Shown one piece after another: positions 7,518-17,508 of a DNA stretch of 64,000 nt. This stretch comes from Alloacidobacterium dinghuense (lineage in GTDB: Bacteria; Acidobacteriota; Terriglobia; Terriglobales; Acidobacteriaceae). The translations under genes and the position numbers were made by a program. A model generated the notes under the pieces. It had not been told where the DNA came from, ran no database searches, and was given only the letters and a program-made list of their open reading frames with translations. The stretch covers positions 124,001 through 188,000 of the forward strand of contig NZ_CP060394.1 in the NCBI RefSeq assembly GCF_014274465.1, read 5' to 3'. Within the stretch, counting starts at the first letter, position 1, and each line of letters opens with the position of its first letter.

Positions 7518-10379
7518 ATGTCCCCTAAATCGTCTCGACAAAAGTCTCGAAACAAGTCTCGGATCAACCGTCTGCGTCCGCTCGCCGGCCTGCTGGCGAC
7601 AGGGCTGAGTGTTCCGCTCGCTGCTCAGTCCGTACCGTTTCCAACATACTCGGCCGGCCCGCAACCGAACGGCTCGTGGGTCGTCAGCAGCGGCCAGGTC
7701 ATCACGCCAGCCGGCCAACAGGTCGACCTCGGCATCCGGGTCCGCGCGAAGGCCGTTGCGCTGAACCCTAATGTCAAGACTCACACCGCTGCCGTCCTCA
7801 CCATGGGTACGTCTCCTTCCGATGGCAACGGGGCCGTCGAGGTGTTCGATACCAATACCGGCGATGTCCTGCAGAACTACATCGTGTTCGGGAAGGATAC
7901 AAGCGGCAGCTTTAACGGCATAGCCTATTCGGCGGATGGCAAGCACCTGGTGTTCAGCCAGGACGATAGCAACGTCGCCATCGCCAAGGTTTCTGCGGAA
8001 GGCTTGCTGAGCGACGACGCCCAGGTCAGCGTTCCGCCGAACAATTCCTTCATCAGCTGCTTTCCGAACAGCCCTCCGGCAGCTTATGCCAACCCCTGCG
8101 GCTCCTTATATTCGGCGAGCACTGCTTATCCAGGCGGCATTGCAATCTCAAAGGATGGCAAGAGCGCCTATGCCCTGCTGAACCAGAATGATACGCTCAC
8201 CAAGATCGACATCAGCGCAGCGAAGCAGGGTACGCAGATTCGCGTCGGCAACGCGCCGCACAGCATCGTGATCAGCAGCAACGGCGCGACCGCTTACATC
8301 AGCAACGAGGGTGGCCGGGCCGCTACGGACGGGGACTTCCAGATCAACTCCGCGGGCACGGAAATTGTCGCCGACCCGGAAGTTGGCGCGGCGATCAGCG
8401 GTACCGTTTCTGTGGTGAATCTGGCCAGGATGAAAGTCACCGCTACCATCTCGACCGGTCTGCACCCAACCGGGATGGCGTTCTACGGAAAGGACCTGTT
8501 GGTCGCCAATACCTATAGCGACACCATCTCGGTCATCGACACGGACACCAACGACGTGATACGGACGATCGACCTTGGGCTGCCGATCAAATTGCCCGGC
8601 AGACGCAAATCAGCTTACGGCGCCGCGCCGAACTCGATCGCCGTCGATGCCAAGAACGGCATTGCCTATGTCGCACTTTACAATGCCAACGCGATCGGAG
8701 TGGTCGACCTCAGCCCCGGCGTGAATCCCGTCAAGGGCATGATCCCGGTAGCCTATGCTCCGAGTTCGGTCGTGCTGGACGAGGCCGATAACGTGCTCAT
8801 CGTTGCCAACGACAAGGGCATCGGGGCGCGTAATTCGTTCGAGACTGACTACGGCGTCACCAACTACAATACCCACCAGGACAATGGCACAGTCAGCATC
8901 GTCCGCGTGCCGAATAGCAAGAAGCTGGAGGCGTGGACAAAGCAGGTTTTCGAGAACAACCACTGGGACCTGACGGAAAATATCAAATCTGCCTCCGGTG
9001 GCAGGCCGGATGCCAACCCGGTCGCAATCCCGGCCAAGATCGGCGATCCGTCGCTGATCCAGCACGTGTTCCTGATCGTCCGTGAAAACCGCACCTATGA
9101 TCAGATCCTGGGCGACGTGGCCGAGGGTGATGGCGACAGCTCGCTGGCGGTGTTCGGCGGCAAGGATACGCCGAACGTGCACCAGCTGGTGAAGCGCTTC
9201 CCGCTCCTCGACAATTTCTACGACCCGAGCCGCCAGTCGGCTGACGGTCACCAGTGGATCACCGAGGCAATGGCGCCCTACTCTGATGACATACAGTCGC
9301 CCGACTGGGTCCGCAGCTATCCCGGTGGGAACATGGGCGATGCACTTGCCTATCAGAACAAAGGCTTCCTGTTCTCGGAAGCGGCGGACCGCGGTCTGCC
9401 GGTGAAGATCTACGGCGAGGCCGTCGAGAACGATACGTTCAAACAGCCGAGCGGGTCAACCAGCGAGCCGAGCTGGAGCCAGTTTTACGCAGACTCACAG
9501 AAGTTCGAGGCGGGGCTTGAGAAGACGCTGTTCTATCAGAACACGGTCCAGGCACAGTCCTCTGTTCCGGCTGTGTCTGACCACCTCATTACGAACTTCC
9601 CGCAGTTCGACCTAGGCATTCCTGACCAGTTCCGCGTCGATCTATGGGTGCAGGACTTCAAGAATGACGTCGCGAACGGTACGGTGCCCGCGTTGAGTGT
9701 CCTCTGGGTCATGTGTGACCACACAGGGGGCCCGCCAACCCCGGACGCCGAGCAGGCGGATAACGACCTGGCGATTGGGCGCATTATCGACTACATCAGC
9801 CACAGCAATGTGTGGTCCTCGTCGGCGATCTTCATCGAGGAAGACGACTCGCAGAACGGCGTCGACCACGTCGACGGTCACCGCAGCCCAGGCTATGTCA
9901 TCAGCCCATACACCGTGCAGAACGGACCCACCGACCACACCTACTACACGCAGGTCAACATGACTCGGACGATCGAACAAATCCTCGGTCTGCCGCCCAT
10001 GAACCAGTTCGACCTCGTGGCCTCACCCATGAGGACGGCCTTTGTCGAGGGCACGCCGTCCGCAGCCAACTTCAAGCCGTGGACGCACGTGCCTAACCAG
10101 GTACCGCTGAACCAGGGCGTTACGGCAAACGCAACCAAAGCAGCCAACACAACGGATAGCGCTGCGGTCAAGACCCTAAGGGCGGCCTGGCTCAAAAAGA
10201 AGACGCAGATCTTCGCCGGCAAACTGACCAAGCCCGACTCCGAAGACCCGGACACTGTCAATCATTTCAACTGGTACATGTCCACCGGGTTTACGCGGCC
10301 CTATCCCGGCGAGAAGGCGGTTCGCCCCCCGAGCGACTTCCACAAGCCGGCACCTGCCAAAGCTGACCTGGACGACTAA
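7518..10379 (+). CDS. Bifunctional YVTN beta-propeller / phosphoesterase (phospholipase C-like) protein, exported
   Basis: 953 residues, with a good ribosome site (AGAGGAG) before ATG 7518. A basic N-terminus plus hydrophobic LAGLLATGLSVPLAAQ gives a signal peptide. Residues ~60-480 are YVTN/YncE-type propeller repeats (VVNLARMKVTATISTGLHPT, VIDTDTNDVIRTIDLG, NSIAVDAKNGIAYVALYN). Residues ~515-850 match the alkaline-phosphatase/PLC-like fold: IVRENRTYDQILGD with the early Glu-Asn metal-site motif, then FYDPSRQSADGHQW, SVLWVMCDHTGG and a late IEEDDSQNGVDHVDGHRS holding Asp/His metal ligands. It probably hydrolyses phosphate esters in the periplasm or outside. A Pho-box-like element upstream would fit phosphate starvation control. 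The gene ends at a strong terminator. Confidence 0.87.
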   Translation: MSPKSSRQKSRNKSRINRLRPLAGLLATGLSVPLAAQSVPFPTYSAGPQPNGSWVVSSGQVITPAGQQVDLGIRVRAKAVALNPNVKTHTAAVLTMGTSPSDGNGAVEVFDTNTGDVLQNYIVFGKDTSGSFNGIAYSADGKHLVFSQDDSNVAIAKVSAEGLLSDDAQVSVPPNNSFISCFPNSPPAAYANPCGSLYSASTAYPGGIAISKDGKSAYALLNQNDTLTKIDISAAKQGTQIRVGNAPHSIVISSNGATAYISNEGGRAATDGDFQINSAGTEIVADPEVGAAISGTVSVVNLARMKVTATISTGLHPTGMAFYGKDLLVANTYSDTISVIDTDTNDVIRTIDLGLPIKLPGRRKSAYGAAPNSIAVDAKNGIAYVALYNANAIGVVDLSPGVNPVKGMIPVAYAPSSVVLDEADNVLIVANDKGIGARNSFETDYGVTNYNTHQDNGTVSIVRVPNSKKLEAWTKQVFENNHWDLTENIKSASGGRPDANPVAIPAKIGDPSLIQHVFLIVRENRTYDQILGDVAEGDGDSSLAVFGGKDTPNVHQLVKRFPLLDNFYDPSRQSADGHQWITEAMAPYSDDIQSPDWVRSYPGGNMGDALAYQNKGFLFSEAADRGLPVKIYGEAVENDTFKQPSGSTSEPSWSQFYADSQKFEAGLEKTLFYQNTVQAQSSVPAVSDHLITNFPQFDLGIPDQFRVDLWVQDFKNDVANGTVPALSVLWVMCDHTGGPPTPDAEQADNDLAIGRIIDYISHSNVWSSSAIFIEEDDSQNGVDHVDGHRSPGYVISPYTVQNGPTDHTYYTQVNMTRTIEQILGLPPMNQFDLVASPMRTAFVEGTPSAANFKPWTHVPNQVPLNQGVTANATKAANTTDSAAVKTLRAAWLKKKTQIFAGKLTKPDSEDPDTVNHFNWYMSTGFTRPYPGEKAVRPPSDFHKPAPAKADLDD

Positions 10380-10394
10380 AACACGTTCGACTGC

Positions 10395-10429
10395 AAAAGC
10401 CCTCTCCCGATCGGGAGAGGGCTTTTTTT
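10395..10429 (+). terminator. Strong intrinsic terminator
   Basis: A perfect 12-bp palindromic stem, GCCCTCTCCCGA/TCGGGAGAGGGC (10399-10422), is preceded by AAAA and followed by TTTTTTT. It lies 16 bp after the phosphoesterase stop. Confidence 0.92.
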
Positions 10430-10651
10430 CCCCTGCCTCAAACGCAAGTCCCCACAAACTGAACCCACTTGCCTCCGGCGTGAACGTTACTGCCCCGGGT
10501 TCGTCCCGCGACAACGCAAAGAACACATCGCCTGTCGCTTTTCTGTATCAGTGGAAATCGGGTGAAAAAGGGCAAATCCGAGTCCCGGGATGCCGAGGTG
10601 TGGGTTTTGATGGAACGTTAATAGCGGTGTCATGTGCCTATAACCACCCGC

Positions 10652-10669
10652 GATTACAGATTCGTAATC
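10652..10669 (+). promoter_or_regulatory. Inverted repeat in the 423-bp gap upstream of the TonB receptor
   Basis: GATTAC-N6-GTAATC is a perfect 6-bp dyad about 185 bp before the receptor start, in a locally AT-rich stretch. It is a candidate operator. The remainder of 10430-10852 contains short open frames on both strands without convincing coding features. Confidence 0.3.
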
Positions 10670-10852
10670 TAAAAGAATCGAGGCACTGCTGCTCTGTGCT
10701 GAAGTTACGGGTTGTTGCAACACGATGAAACTCATACGCCCTACGACTCTTCAAACACCGCGGTGTCAACTCTATGTCAGCAAGATGAGTGGAGCCTAAA
10801 ACTTCATTCTGCTTCTGGCTGCCACGACCCCCCAAATTTTTTCGAGGCTAAA

Positions 10853-13800
10853 ATGCGATCCATCCAGCTCTTTACCCGTGCATTGTTGCTTGCGATTACT
10901 ACCTGCGTCCTTGTTTTTCCCGCCGGACCAGCTGTGGCGCAAGTCGATCGCGCCGGCTTGGACGGCACAATTACCGATCCTTCGGGAAAAGTCATTCCAG
11001 GTGTTCATGTGGTGGCGGAAATGCCGGACACCGGCCTGAAGCGCGAAACCGTGTCGTCCCCCACCGGGAGCTATGACATTCCCGAGTTACCGGTGGGTAC
11101 TTATACGATCACTTTCGATCATCCCGGCTTCAAGACTCTGACGTTTGTTGATGTGAAGCAGGTGATTGGGCGGACCCGCACTCTCGATGCAACGCTGCAG
11201 GTAGCAGGAGGCGAAGAGCATTTGCAGGTCTCGGCCAGCTCGGAGCAGATGGACGATAGCACCGACGCGCTGGGTGGACGTATTGATAAAGTGCAGGCGG
11301 ATAAGCTGCCGATCAACGGCCGCAACTGGGCAACGCTGACGGCGCTGGCGCCTGGCGCTGTGGACACCGGAGGCAGCAACCAGCGGTCTATTCGATTTGC
11401 GGGACGCGGCCGCGACGATGACAATTTCACTTACGACGGCGTGGACGCGACCAACATCGTGAACCAGCCGCAGCAACCTTACGTGCGGCTCTCTATTCCG
11501 TTGGACGCAATCGAGGAGTTTCGTATTGACTCGATGCTGACGACAGCAGAAGGCGGCGCAACGGGAGGGCCGCAGCTGGCCGTTACCTCTCCATCAGGCA
11601 CGAATCAGTGGCACGGGAACGCGTTCGAGTATCTGCGGAACAACGTCTTTGACGCGCAGCAGCCTGTGCCGGCTTCGACGTCACAGCCGCCTTTTCACCT
11701 GAATCAGTTCGGCGGGGCGCTGAGCGGTCCCATCGTGCGCGACAAGACGTTCTTCTTCCTGGCCTATGAAGGATACCGGCAACGCTGGGGATTTCCGCTG
11801 CTCGGCTACGTGCCGAGCAGCGCGTTCCGCACACAGGTTCTTGCGGATTCGCCGGAGCTGGAGCCGATCGTGAACGCATACCCGCTCGGCACGGCGCCGA
11901 CCAGCGACCCAAACATCGATCAATTTTCCAGCGAAGGCACGCAGGCGGTGAACGAGAACTCAGCCATGATCCGGCTAGACCAGCGCTTCACGGAAAAGAC
12001 CACGGCTTATGTGCGCTTCAACTACGACCGGGCGGTCAATACGCAACCACTGGCAAGCTCGGGCAATTACCTCGAGGATCTGCAGCAGCTGACGTCGACG
12101 CCGGTCAACGGAGCTATCGAGTTGCTTCATATCTTCAATCCCAATCTGGTGGAAGAGTTTAAGTTCGGATACAACCGCGGTACGGCCGACACCGACGATC
12201 TCAATCACACTGGGATTCCTTATGCGGTTTCGGTCTCTGGATTCACTACGCTGAACAACAACCGCTTCAGTACAGGCGTGGGCAATTCGTTTTCCTGGAT
12301 CGACAACCTGACGTGGATCAAGAGCAGGCATACGGTGAAGGCTGGAGTGGAGATCCGGCGTATTCAGCTGAACCAGGGAAATACAGAGGCTGGAACAATC
12401 ACGTACGCTTCGACGACAGCGTTCGACAAGAACAGCGTTAGTAGCGCGACCTTGAATGGCGCTCTGCCGATCAATGGCCTGCGCAAGACCCAGTACTACG
12501 GCTATGTCCAGGATGAATTCAAATGGACACCGAACTTTACCGTGAACCTGGGCGCACGCTACAGCTTCTTCAACATATTTCACGAAGTGCAGGGACGCGC
12601 CAACCCATTTGACTTCGCCACCTGCGGACCGCAGGGATTCTGCGGCGTTGGCGCCAGCTTCGGCCGGCCCAACTACGGCGATATTGATCCACGGGTGGCA
12701 TTCGCGTGGGCGCCGGAAAACAATGGAAAGACGTTGATTCGCGCAGGATTCGGAATGTATCACGAAGACGGGCAGCTAGACGACCAGAACCTGCCCATCA
12801 GCAACGAAGTCTTCGCGTACTCGTTGTCGAACAAGACCATCCCGAATCTTAGTTATCCCATCGATCCATTTCTAGCGAATACGACAGGAATTGTTTCGCC
12901 GCGAGCTCAGGACCGGCAGCGCAAAGACACCTATGTGGAGCAGTGGGGGCTTTCAGTGCAACGTGAGCTGCCAGGAGATTTTGTGGGCACGGTCTCGTAT
13001 GTGGGAAGCCATGGCGTATATCTCCTGACGCTCTCGGAAGTGAACGTCGTCGATGCGGCCACCGGAGTTCGTCCATACCCAGCTTTCAGCCAGGTAAGCT
13101 GGCGCGGCACGAAAGACGCCAGCAGCTACCAGGGGTTCTCGGTGGCGGTGAAGCGGTCGTTTTCGCGCGGATTGCTGTTTTCGGCCAATTACATGTGGTC
13201 ACATGAAATCGACGACGGCTCCGACGGCAGCGGTGACGGCGACTCCCTGGTGCCGCAAAATGTGGCCTGTCCGCAGTGCGAGCGCGCCAGCGGCATCTGG
13301 GATGTACGCCACGTGGTAAATGCCAATGCTATTTATCAACTGCCTTTCGGTCCGGGTAGATCCTATTTGAACCAAGCGGGAATTCTGAGCAGCATTGCCC
13401 GCGATTGGGAAGTGACTTCGGTAGCATTGGCTCGAACCGGTTTCCCAGTGAATGTGCTGGTCAATCGTTCCTCGGCGAGCGTGCCGGACGGCAACAGCAC
13501 GGATCAGCGGCCCGACCTCGTGCCCGGCGTCACGGTGACTCCGACCGGAGGCAAGAGCATCGGAGAATGGATCAACCCGGCGGCGTTTGCTCTGCCGGCT
13601 GCCGGAACATTCGGTGACGCGCCGCGAAATATCGTACGTGGCCCGGGTGCATGGCAGATCGATTTCGGCGTTGCCAAGACGATTTCGTTGGGAGAGCGAG
13701 CGCGTCTCGAATTCCGCTCGGAGTTCTTCAACATCTTCAATCATCCGCAATATGGGCTGCCGAATGCCACCTTCGCCGTTCCCGGTTTCGGCAGCATTAC

Positions 13801-13888
13801 CCAGACGGTGAACACAACAACGCCTGTGAGCCCGATCGGGTCGGGAACGCCGCGTGAGATTCAGTTCGCTCTGCGGTTTGCATTCTGA
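10853..13888 (+). CDS. Oar-type TonB-dependent outer-membrane receptor
   Basis: 1011 residues from ATG 10853, chosen because GAGG sits 5 bases upstream and the protein then begins with a signal peptide (MRSIQLFTRALLLAITTC... ending AVAQ). A longer frame from 10712 would bury this signal. Residues ~30-110 form a carboxypeptidase-regulatory-like beta-sandwich (LDGTITDPSGKVIPGVHVVA). A plug-like region follows (INGRNWATLTALAPGA), then a ~750-residue beta-barrel ending in the aromatic EIQFALRFAF typical of outer-membrane barrels. This family is greatly expanded in Acidobacteria and is thought to import polymer-derived substrates using TonB/ExbBD, which are not encoded here. It is followed closely by a small secreted protein, perhaps co-transcribed. 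Confidence 0.88.
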   Translation: MRSIQLFTRALLLAITTCVLVFPAGPAVAQVDRAGLDGTITDPSGKVIPGVHVVAEMPDTGLKRETVSSPTGSYDIPELPVGTYTITFDHPGFKTLTFVDVKQVIGRTRTLDATLQVAGGEEHLQVSASSEQMDDSTDALGGRIDKVQADKLPINGRNWATLTALAPGAVDTGGSNQRSIRFAGRGRDDDNFTYDGVDATNIVNQPQQPYVRLSIPLDAIEEFRIDSMLTTAEGGATGGPQLAVTSPSGTNQWHGNAFEYLRNNVFDAQQPVPASTSQPPFHLNQFGGALSGPIVRDKTFFFLAYEGYRQRWGFPLLGYVPSSAFRTQVLADSPELEPIVNAYPLGTAPTSDPNIDQFSSEGTQAVNENSAMIRLDQRFTEKTTAYVRFNYDRAVNTQPLASSGNYLEDLQQLTSTPVNGAIELLHIFNPNLVEEFKFGYNRGTADTDDLNHTGIPYAVSVSGFTTLNNNRFSTGVGNSFSWIDNLTWIKSRHTVKAGVEIRRIQLNQGNTEAGTITYASTTAFDKNSVSSATLNGALPINGLRKTQYYGYVQDEFKWTPNFTVNLGARYSFFNIFHEVQGRANPFDFATCGPQGFCGVGASFGRPNYGDIDPRVAFAWAPENNGKTLIRAGFGMYHEDGQLDDQNLPISNEVFAYSLSNKTIPNLSYPIDPFLANTTGIVSPRAQDRQRKDTYVEQWGLSVQRELPGDFVGTVSYVGSHGVYLLTLSEVNVVDAATGVRPYPAFSQVSWRGTKDASSYQGFSVAVKRSFSRGLLFSANYMWSHEIDDGSDGSGDGDSLVPQNVACPQCERASGIWDVRHVVNANAIYQLPFGPGRSYLNQAGILSSIARDWEVTSVALARTGFPVNVLVNRSSASVPDGNSTDQRPDLVPGVTVTPTGGKSIGEWINPAAFALPAAGTFGDAPRNIVRGPGAWQIDFGVAKTISLGERARLEFRSEFFNIFNHPQYGLPNATFAVPGFGSITQTVNTTTPVSPIGSGTPREIQFALRFAF

Positions 13889-13948
13889 GGTTCGTCAACA
13901 TATCCATGCTGCAGCGGCAGATCAGTCGCCGTGCGGATTGAGCGTGAG

Positions 13949-14452
13949 ATGCGCATGAGAAACAGCAGGAAGTTGATACATCGCTCGATGCGAATCGGCC
14001 TGAGCATGCTTCTGCTCGGGATGGTGACGGTCGCGGCGTGGTCGCAGGCCATGCCGGATTTCTCGGGCCTGTGGAAGCAGGATAACGATCGCTGCCAACC
14101 GAAGCGCAGCGGCGATGTAACGCTGCATATCGAACATCACAACCCTGAACTCACAGTGGAAACGTCGATTTCACATGGTTCGCAAATCTCCGGGCACGCA
14201 GTGCAGAAATACACGACCGATGGACGAGCTTCCGTATCGACGGGCGCGGACGGAGACGAATTCCACACATCGGTCGTCTGGACGGATTCGAGCCTCGTCT
14301 TCACGATCGAGGAACACGAAGATGGGCGTATTCTTCACTCGCAAGAGACGTGGTCACTCATCGAGAATGGCGCAACGCTCCAGAGAACTCGCGAGCGCCC
14401 AAATGGAGAGAAGCAGATCCTCTTCTATCGCCGCCAGACCGGGGCGGGGTAA
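13949..14452 (+). CDS. Small exported protein of unknown function
   Basis: 167 residues from ATG 13949; GTG 13931 and ATG 13955 are equally possible because no ribosome site is clear. A basic N-terminus with a hydrophobic core (IGLSMLLLGMVTVAAWSQA) is a signal peptide. The mature part begins PDFSGLWKQD and looks beta-rich, with FHTSVVWTDSSLVFTIEEHE. PDFSGxW starts are common in small exported acidobacterial proteins without assigned function. It begins about 60 bp after the TonB receptor stop on the same strand, so co-expression is likely. It ends 3 bp from the stop of the convergent kinase gene. Confidence 0.65.
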   Translation: MRMRNSRKLIHRSMRIGLSMLLLGMVTVAAWSQAMPDFSGLWKQDNDRCQPKRSGDVTLHIEHHNPELTVETSISHGSQISGHAVQKYTTDGRASVSTGADGDEFHTSVVWTDSSLVFTIEEHEDGRILHSQETWSLIENGATLQRTRERPNGEKQILFYRRQTGAG

Positions 14453-14455
14453 TCA

Positions 14456-15898
14456 TCACGCGGCTGGTATGTGCAGAGTCACCCGCGTGCCATGGCCCGG
14501 TTGACTCGCAATTTCCGCGCGGCCGCCGTGAAGCACCATGATGCTCTGGACAATGGCTAGCCCGAGACCGGTGCCGCCTGACGTTTGCGAGCGCGACGTA
14601 TCTACACGGTAGAAACGATCGAATACTCTGGGGAGAGCTTCGGGCGGAATGCCGTCTCCTGTATCGGAAACTTCGATGCGAATCGTGGAATGCTCGGTAT
14701 TCGACTCAAGTATCACGGTTCCACCTGGCGGTGTATGCGCTAAGGCGTTTGCGATCAGATTACCGACCGCCCGTTGTATCAACGGACGGTCCAGTTCGCC
14801 GATCACCGGCCCTGTACTGACAGCCGTCATGAGCGAGATGCCACCCTCTGCCGCCGAAGCTTCATAGTATTCGCGAACACTGCCGAGCAATTCGTGCACA
14901 TCTACGGTTGCGCGACGCAAATGGTTCAATGGGCTTTCGGCGCGGGCAAGGAACAAGAGATCGCCGATGAGGTCAGATAGACGCACGGTTTCTTCCAGGC
15001 AGGATCCGAGCACATCGCGGTACTCGTCGACGGTTCGAGCACGGGCCAAAGCCACTTCTGCCTCCCCGCGGATGTTATTCACCGGTGTGCGCAAGTCGTG
15101 GGCGATATCGGCGGAAAATCTGGAGATGCGCTCGAAGGACTCTTCCAGACGATCGAGCATTTTATTGAAGGTGTCGGCCAGCGACGCCAGCTCAACCGGA
15201 TACCCTTCCGGGAGAATGCGCTCGTGCAAATTGCTGGAGCTGATGTGGCGAGCCGTGGTCGCCATTTCTTCCACGGGACGAATGCCGCGGCGCGCGATCT
15301 GATATCCGGCTACCGGGAAGATCACAAACGTTCCCAGCATGATAGCCCCGAACCAACGCCGATAGCGCGCCAGCAACTCTTCTTTCTGCGAGACGTCAAC
15401 CGCAATCTGAATGATGTCGGTATCAGTTGGCGGCGAGCCCACGGGCACTGCCGCACGCGTGACGCGAAATGGCTTCCCTTGCTTTCCCATCAACGCAATG
15501 GCGCGATCCGGGTGACTCTGGGCTTGGGCGATGAATTGCGGCAGGTCCAATTGCTCCGCCATGCCCGGCGTCGCCATCAACTGATTTCCTCGTTGATCCA
15601 GTAGACGAATATAAAACTGCTCGTATCGGCGTGCCGCTGATTCCAGTTCAACTTCTTCCCGCAGGGCGTCGATGTCATCAGGCCTTTCCCGCAGCATCGT
15701 GCCGAGCACATTCAGCTTGTCCGCGATGAACAGATCCGTGCTTCGCTCAAGCTCTGAGACCAGCACCACATAAAGCCCGGCGGTAGCGAGGAACACCGTG
15801 AGCAGGCCGGAAATCGCGTAGCCCGCGGTTAACCGGAAGGCCAGAGTACCCCACCATCTTCCGAGGGGGCCGATACTACTGGTCATGTTCCATGACAT
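14456..15898 (-). CDS. CusS/CopS-type sensor histidine kinase
   Basis: 480 residues with two membrane helices (~22-47 and ~182-202) enclosing a ~135-residue periplasmic sensor, then HAMP, HisKA and HATPase domains. The phosphoacceptor is H267 in DIAHDLRTP. The N box is [11 protein letters not shown], the G1 box DTGDGIPP, the F box FDRFYRVD and the G2 box GGTGLGLAI. The architecture matches the heavy-metal sensor kinase group. The gene overlaps its upstream response regulator by 23 bp, so they are translationally coupled. No metal efflux or copper genes lie beside it, so the signal is not established. Confidence 0.88.
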   Translation of the reverse strand: MSWNMTSSIGPLGRWWGTLAFRLTAGYAISGLLTVFLATAGLYVVLVSELERSTDLFIADKLNVLGTMLRERPDDIDALREEVELESAARRYEQFYIRLLDQRGNQLMATPGMAEQLDLPQFIAQAQSHPDRAIALMGKQGKPFRVTRAAVPVGSPPTDTDIIQIAVDVSQKEELLARYRRWFGAIMLGTFVIFPVAGYQIARRGIRPVEEMATTARHISSSNLHERILPEGYPVELASLADTFNKMLDRLEESFERISRFSADIAHDLRTPVNNIRGEAEVALARARTVDEYRDVLGSCLEETVRLSDLIGDLLFLARAESPLNHLRRATVDVHELLGSVREYYEASAAEGGISLMTAVSTGPVIGELDRPLIQRAVGNLIANALAHTPPGGTVILESNTEHSTIRIEVSDTGDGIPPEALPRVFDRFYRVDTSRSQTSGGTGLGLAIVQSIMVLHGGRAEIASQPGHGTRVTLHIPAA

Positions 15899-16550
15899 AG
15901 CCTGCGCCTCGTACGGTATGGATCAACTTCAGCGGAAAGGGTTCATCCACTTTGGCGCGCAGCCTCCTGACATTGACGTCTACGACATTTGTGTCGCTGT
16001 CGAAATTCATGTCCCAAACCGCTTCGGCGATCAAGGTGCGGGACAGCACCTCGCCTGCTCGGCGCGCCAACAGTGTGAGGAGGAGAAACTCCTTGTAAGT
16101 CAGATCCAACCGTTGGCCAGCCCGCGTCGCACGCTGGCGCAACAGATCAATTTCCAGGTCAGCCATGCGGATGGATTCCTGGGGTCGAGAGGGCCCCCGG
16201 CGCAACAGCGAACGGACGCGCGCCAGCAATTCTGAGAAGGCGAACGGCTTCACAAGGTAGTCGTCAGCACCGAGTTCCAATCCTCGTACGCGCTCCTGTA
16301 CTGAATCGCGGGCGGTTAAGAGAAGGACAAGGGACCGTCGTCCTGACTCGCGCAATCGGGTAAGCACTTGCCAGCCATCCAGGCCGGGCAGCATGACGTC
16401 CAGAATGAGCAAATCGAACTCAACTTCCCTCGCCAGGTGGAGGCCTTCCAAACCACCTCTCGCTACGTCGACGACAAAGCCCGCTTCATTGAGCCCCTTC
16501 TTGAGGAACTTCGCCGTTTTGACTTCATCTTCGACAACCAGAATTTTCAT
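15876..16550 (-). CDS. OmpR-family response regulator (CusR/CopR type)
   Basis: 224 residues from ATG 16550 (an in-frame TTG lies two codons upstream). The receiver has the acidic pair ED near residue 8, phospho-Asp D51 in [10 protein letters not shown], and the conserved TAR and K (YLVKPF). The C-terminal winged helix includes [16 protein letters not shown] and [18 protein letters not shown]. It heads the two-gene unit with the overlapping sensor kinase downstream. The likely role is a DNA-binding activator responding to the kinase. Targets are unknown; the TonB receptor and small secreted protein just beyond the kinase are candidates by position only. Confidence 0.88.
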   Translation of the reverse strand: MKILVVEDEVKTAKFLKKGLNEAGFVVDVARGGLEGLHLAREVEFDLLILDVMLPGLDGWQVLTRLRESGRRSLVLLLTARDSVQERVRGLELGADDYLVKPFAFSELLARVRSLLRRGPSRPQESIRMADLEIDLLRQRATRAGQRLDLTYKEFLLLTLLARRAGEVLSRTLIAEAVWDMNFDSDTNVVDVNVRRLRAKVDEPFPLKLIHTVRGAGYVMEHDQ

Positions 16551-16881
16551 GGGCAACAGCTCTGGACCCCTGGAATCAATATGCTTCGCCTGCTAGACCG
16601 ACTGGAATAGGAAGAGGAGCGGGCAACCATCCTTCTGTTAACCAATCAATACCTGACTATCCTCGAATCGATTGGCTGCGAGAAATACCCAAGATCAAGG
16701 GAATAGTCGCCCGTTGTTAAGGGAATGTCACAAAAACATTAATGCCATTCAAAACAGAACGAGGGCCGACAGCGCTTCGAGAGAGTAGATGGCTTGCGCC
16801 ACGACACATATGTCGGCATGCAACAGGCCTTGGAATTGTCCGATCTCGGAAGGGCTCGCTGAATCGGCGGCACGGCTCACT
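16551..16881. other. 331-bp intergenic region upstream of the two-component operon
   Basis: It holds the presumed promoter for the minus-strand regulator-kinase pair. AT-richer stretches (around 16640-16670 and 16720-16745) and a loose CCAATC/GATTGG dyad (16642-16675) are visible. Open frames crossing it on both strands lack start signals and recognisable sequence, so no gene is called. Confidence 0.4.
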
Positions 16882-17508
16882 TCAAACCGTGGAATATCTT
16901 CTACGCGTTCGGATGATGACTCCGGCCAAGACGATCGCGAAGGAATCAGCAAAATACCACGTCAGCCGCCAAAGCATTGCGCTGTCCCTTGTACTGCTGA
17001 CGATGTAAACAGACGCGACGACAGCCATTGCAGCGTAAATCATGGCCAAGGTCGTTGTTGCCACTATTTCTACTTCTCCGGCAACGAGGGCAACGACAAA
17101 GCCAACGATCAGGAACACGAGAAGGTGCGCCGCATCGATGCCAGTTGATGCGAAGAATTTGTAGGCGCCAAAGTGTCGTTCGAGCAACTGAGACCTTTCA
17201 ATCAGCGCAAACATAGCAGGCTCTACCAAGGGACCGAGAACTTTCCGAACCAAGAAACCACCGACAACTGCGGAAGCTGTCAACCATGGGCGAGTTCGCG
17301 CACTGACGCTCGCGAGATGCACAACAGTTCTCAGCGTCTGCGACCAATACCACCGTCGCGCGAAGGCCAGGCCAAATCTCGATACCTTCAGAGAAAATTC
17401 CTCTTGCAAGTCGCCGAGAATGGATTCAGCTTCGTCAAGAACGGCGAACAGGCTTATCAGCCAATCCGCTATACGCGGAGGGCGGGCGGCTCGTGATTCT
17501 GATGCCAT
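16882..17508 (-). CDS. Small membrane protein with ADOP-type permease-prefix domain
   Basis: 208 residues. The first ~45 (RIADWLISLFAVLDEAESIL, then GDLQEEF) match the short prefix domain that normally precedes the MacB-like duplicated permeases (ADOP) of Acidobacteria. Here the permease is absent. Instead there are about four to five hydrophobic helices (for example AAHLLVFLIVGFVVALVAGE and TTLAMIYAAMAVVASVYIV). The gene overlaps the upstream PadR gene by 40 bp. The prefix domain is usually found beside PadR regulators, so this looks like a stand-alone or remodelled partner. It might interact with a permease encoded elsewhere. Molecular function unknown. Confidence 0.65.
   Translation of the reverse strand: MASESRAARPPRIADWLISLFAVLDEAESILGDLQEEFSLKVSRFGLAFARRWYWSQTLRTVVHLASVSARTRPWLTASAVVGGFLVRKVLGPLVEPAMFALIERSQLLERHFGAYKFFASTGIDAAHLLVFLIVGFVVALVAGEVEIVATTTLAMIYAAMAVVASVYIVSSTRDSAMLWRLTWYFADSFAIVLAGVIIRTRRRYSTV

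Noticed and set aside
16749-16952. 67-codon minus-strand frame at the end of the permease-prefix gene
   Set aside because: Overlaps the end of a better-supported gene and has no ribosome site or motif.
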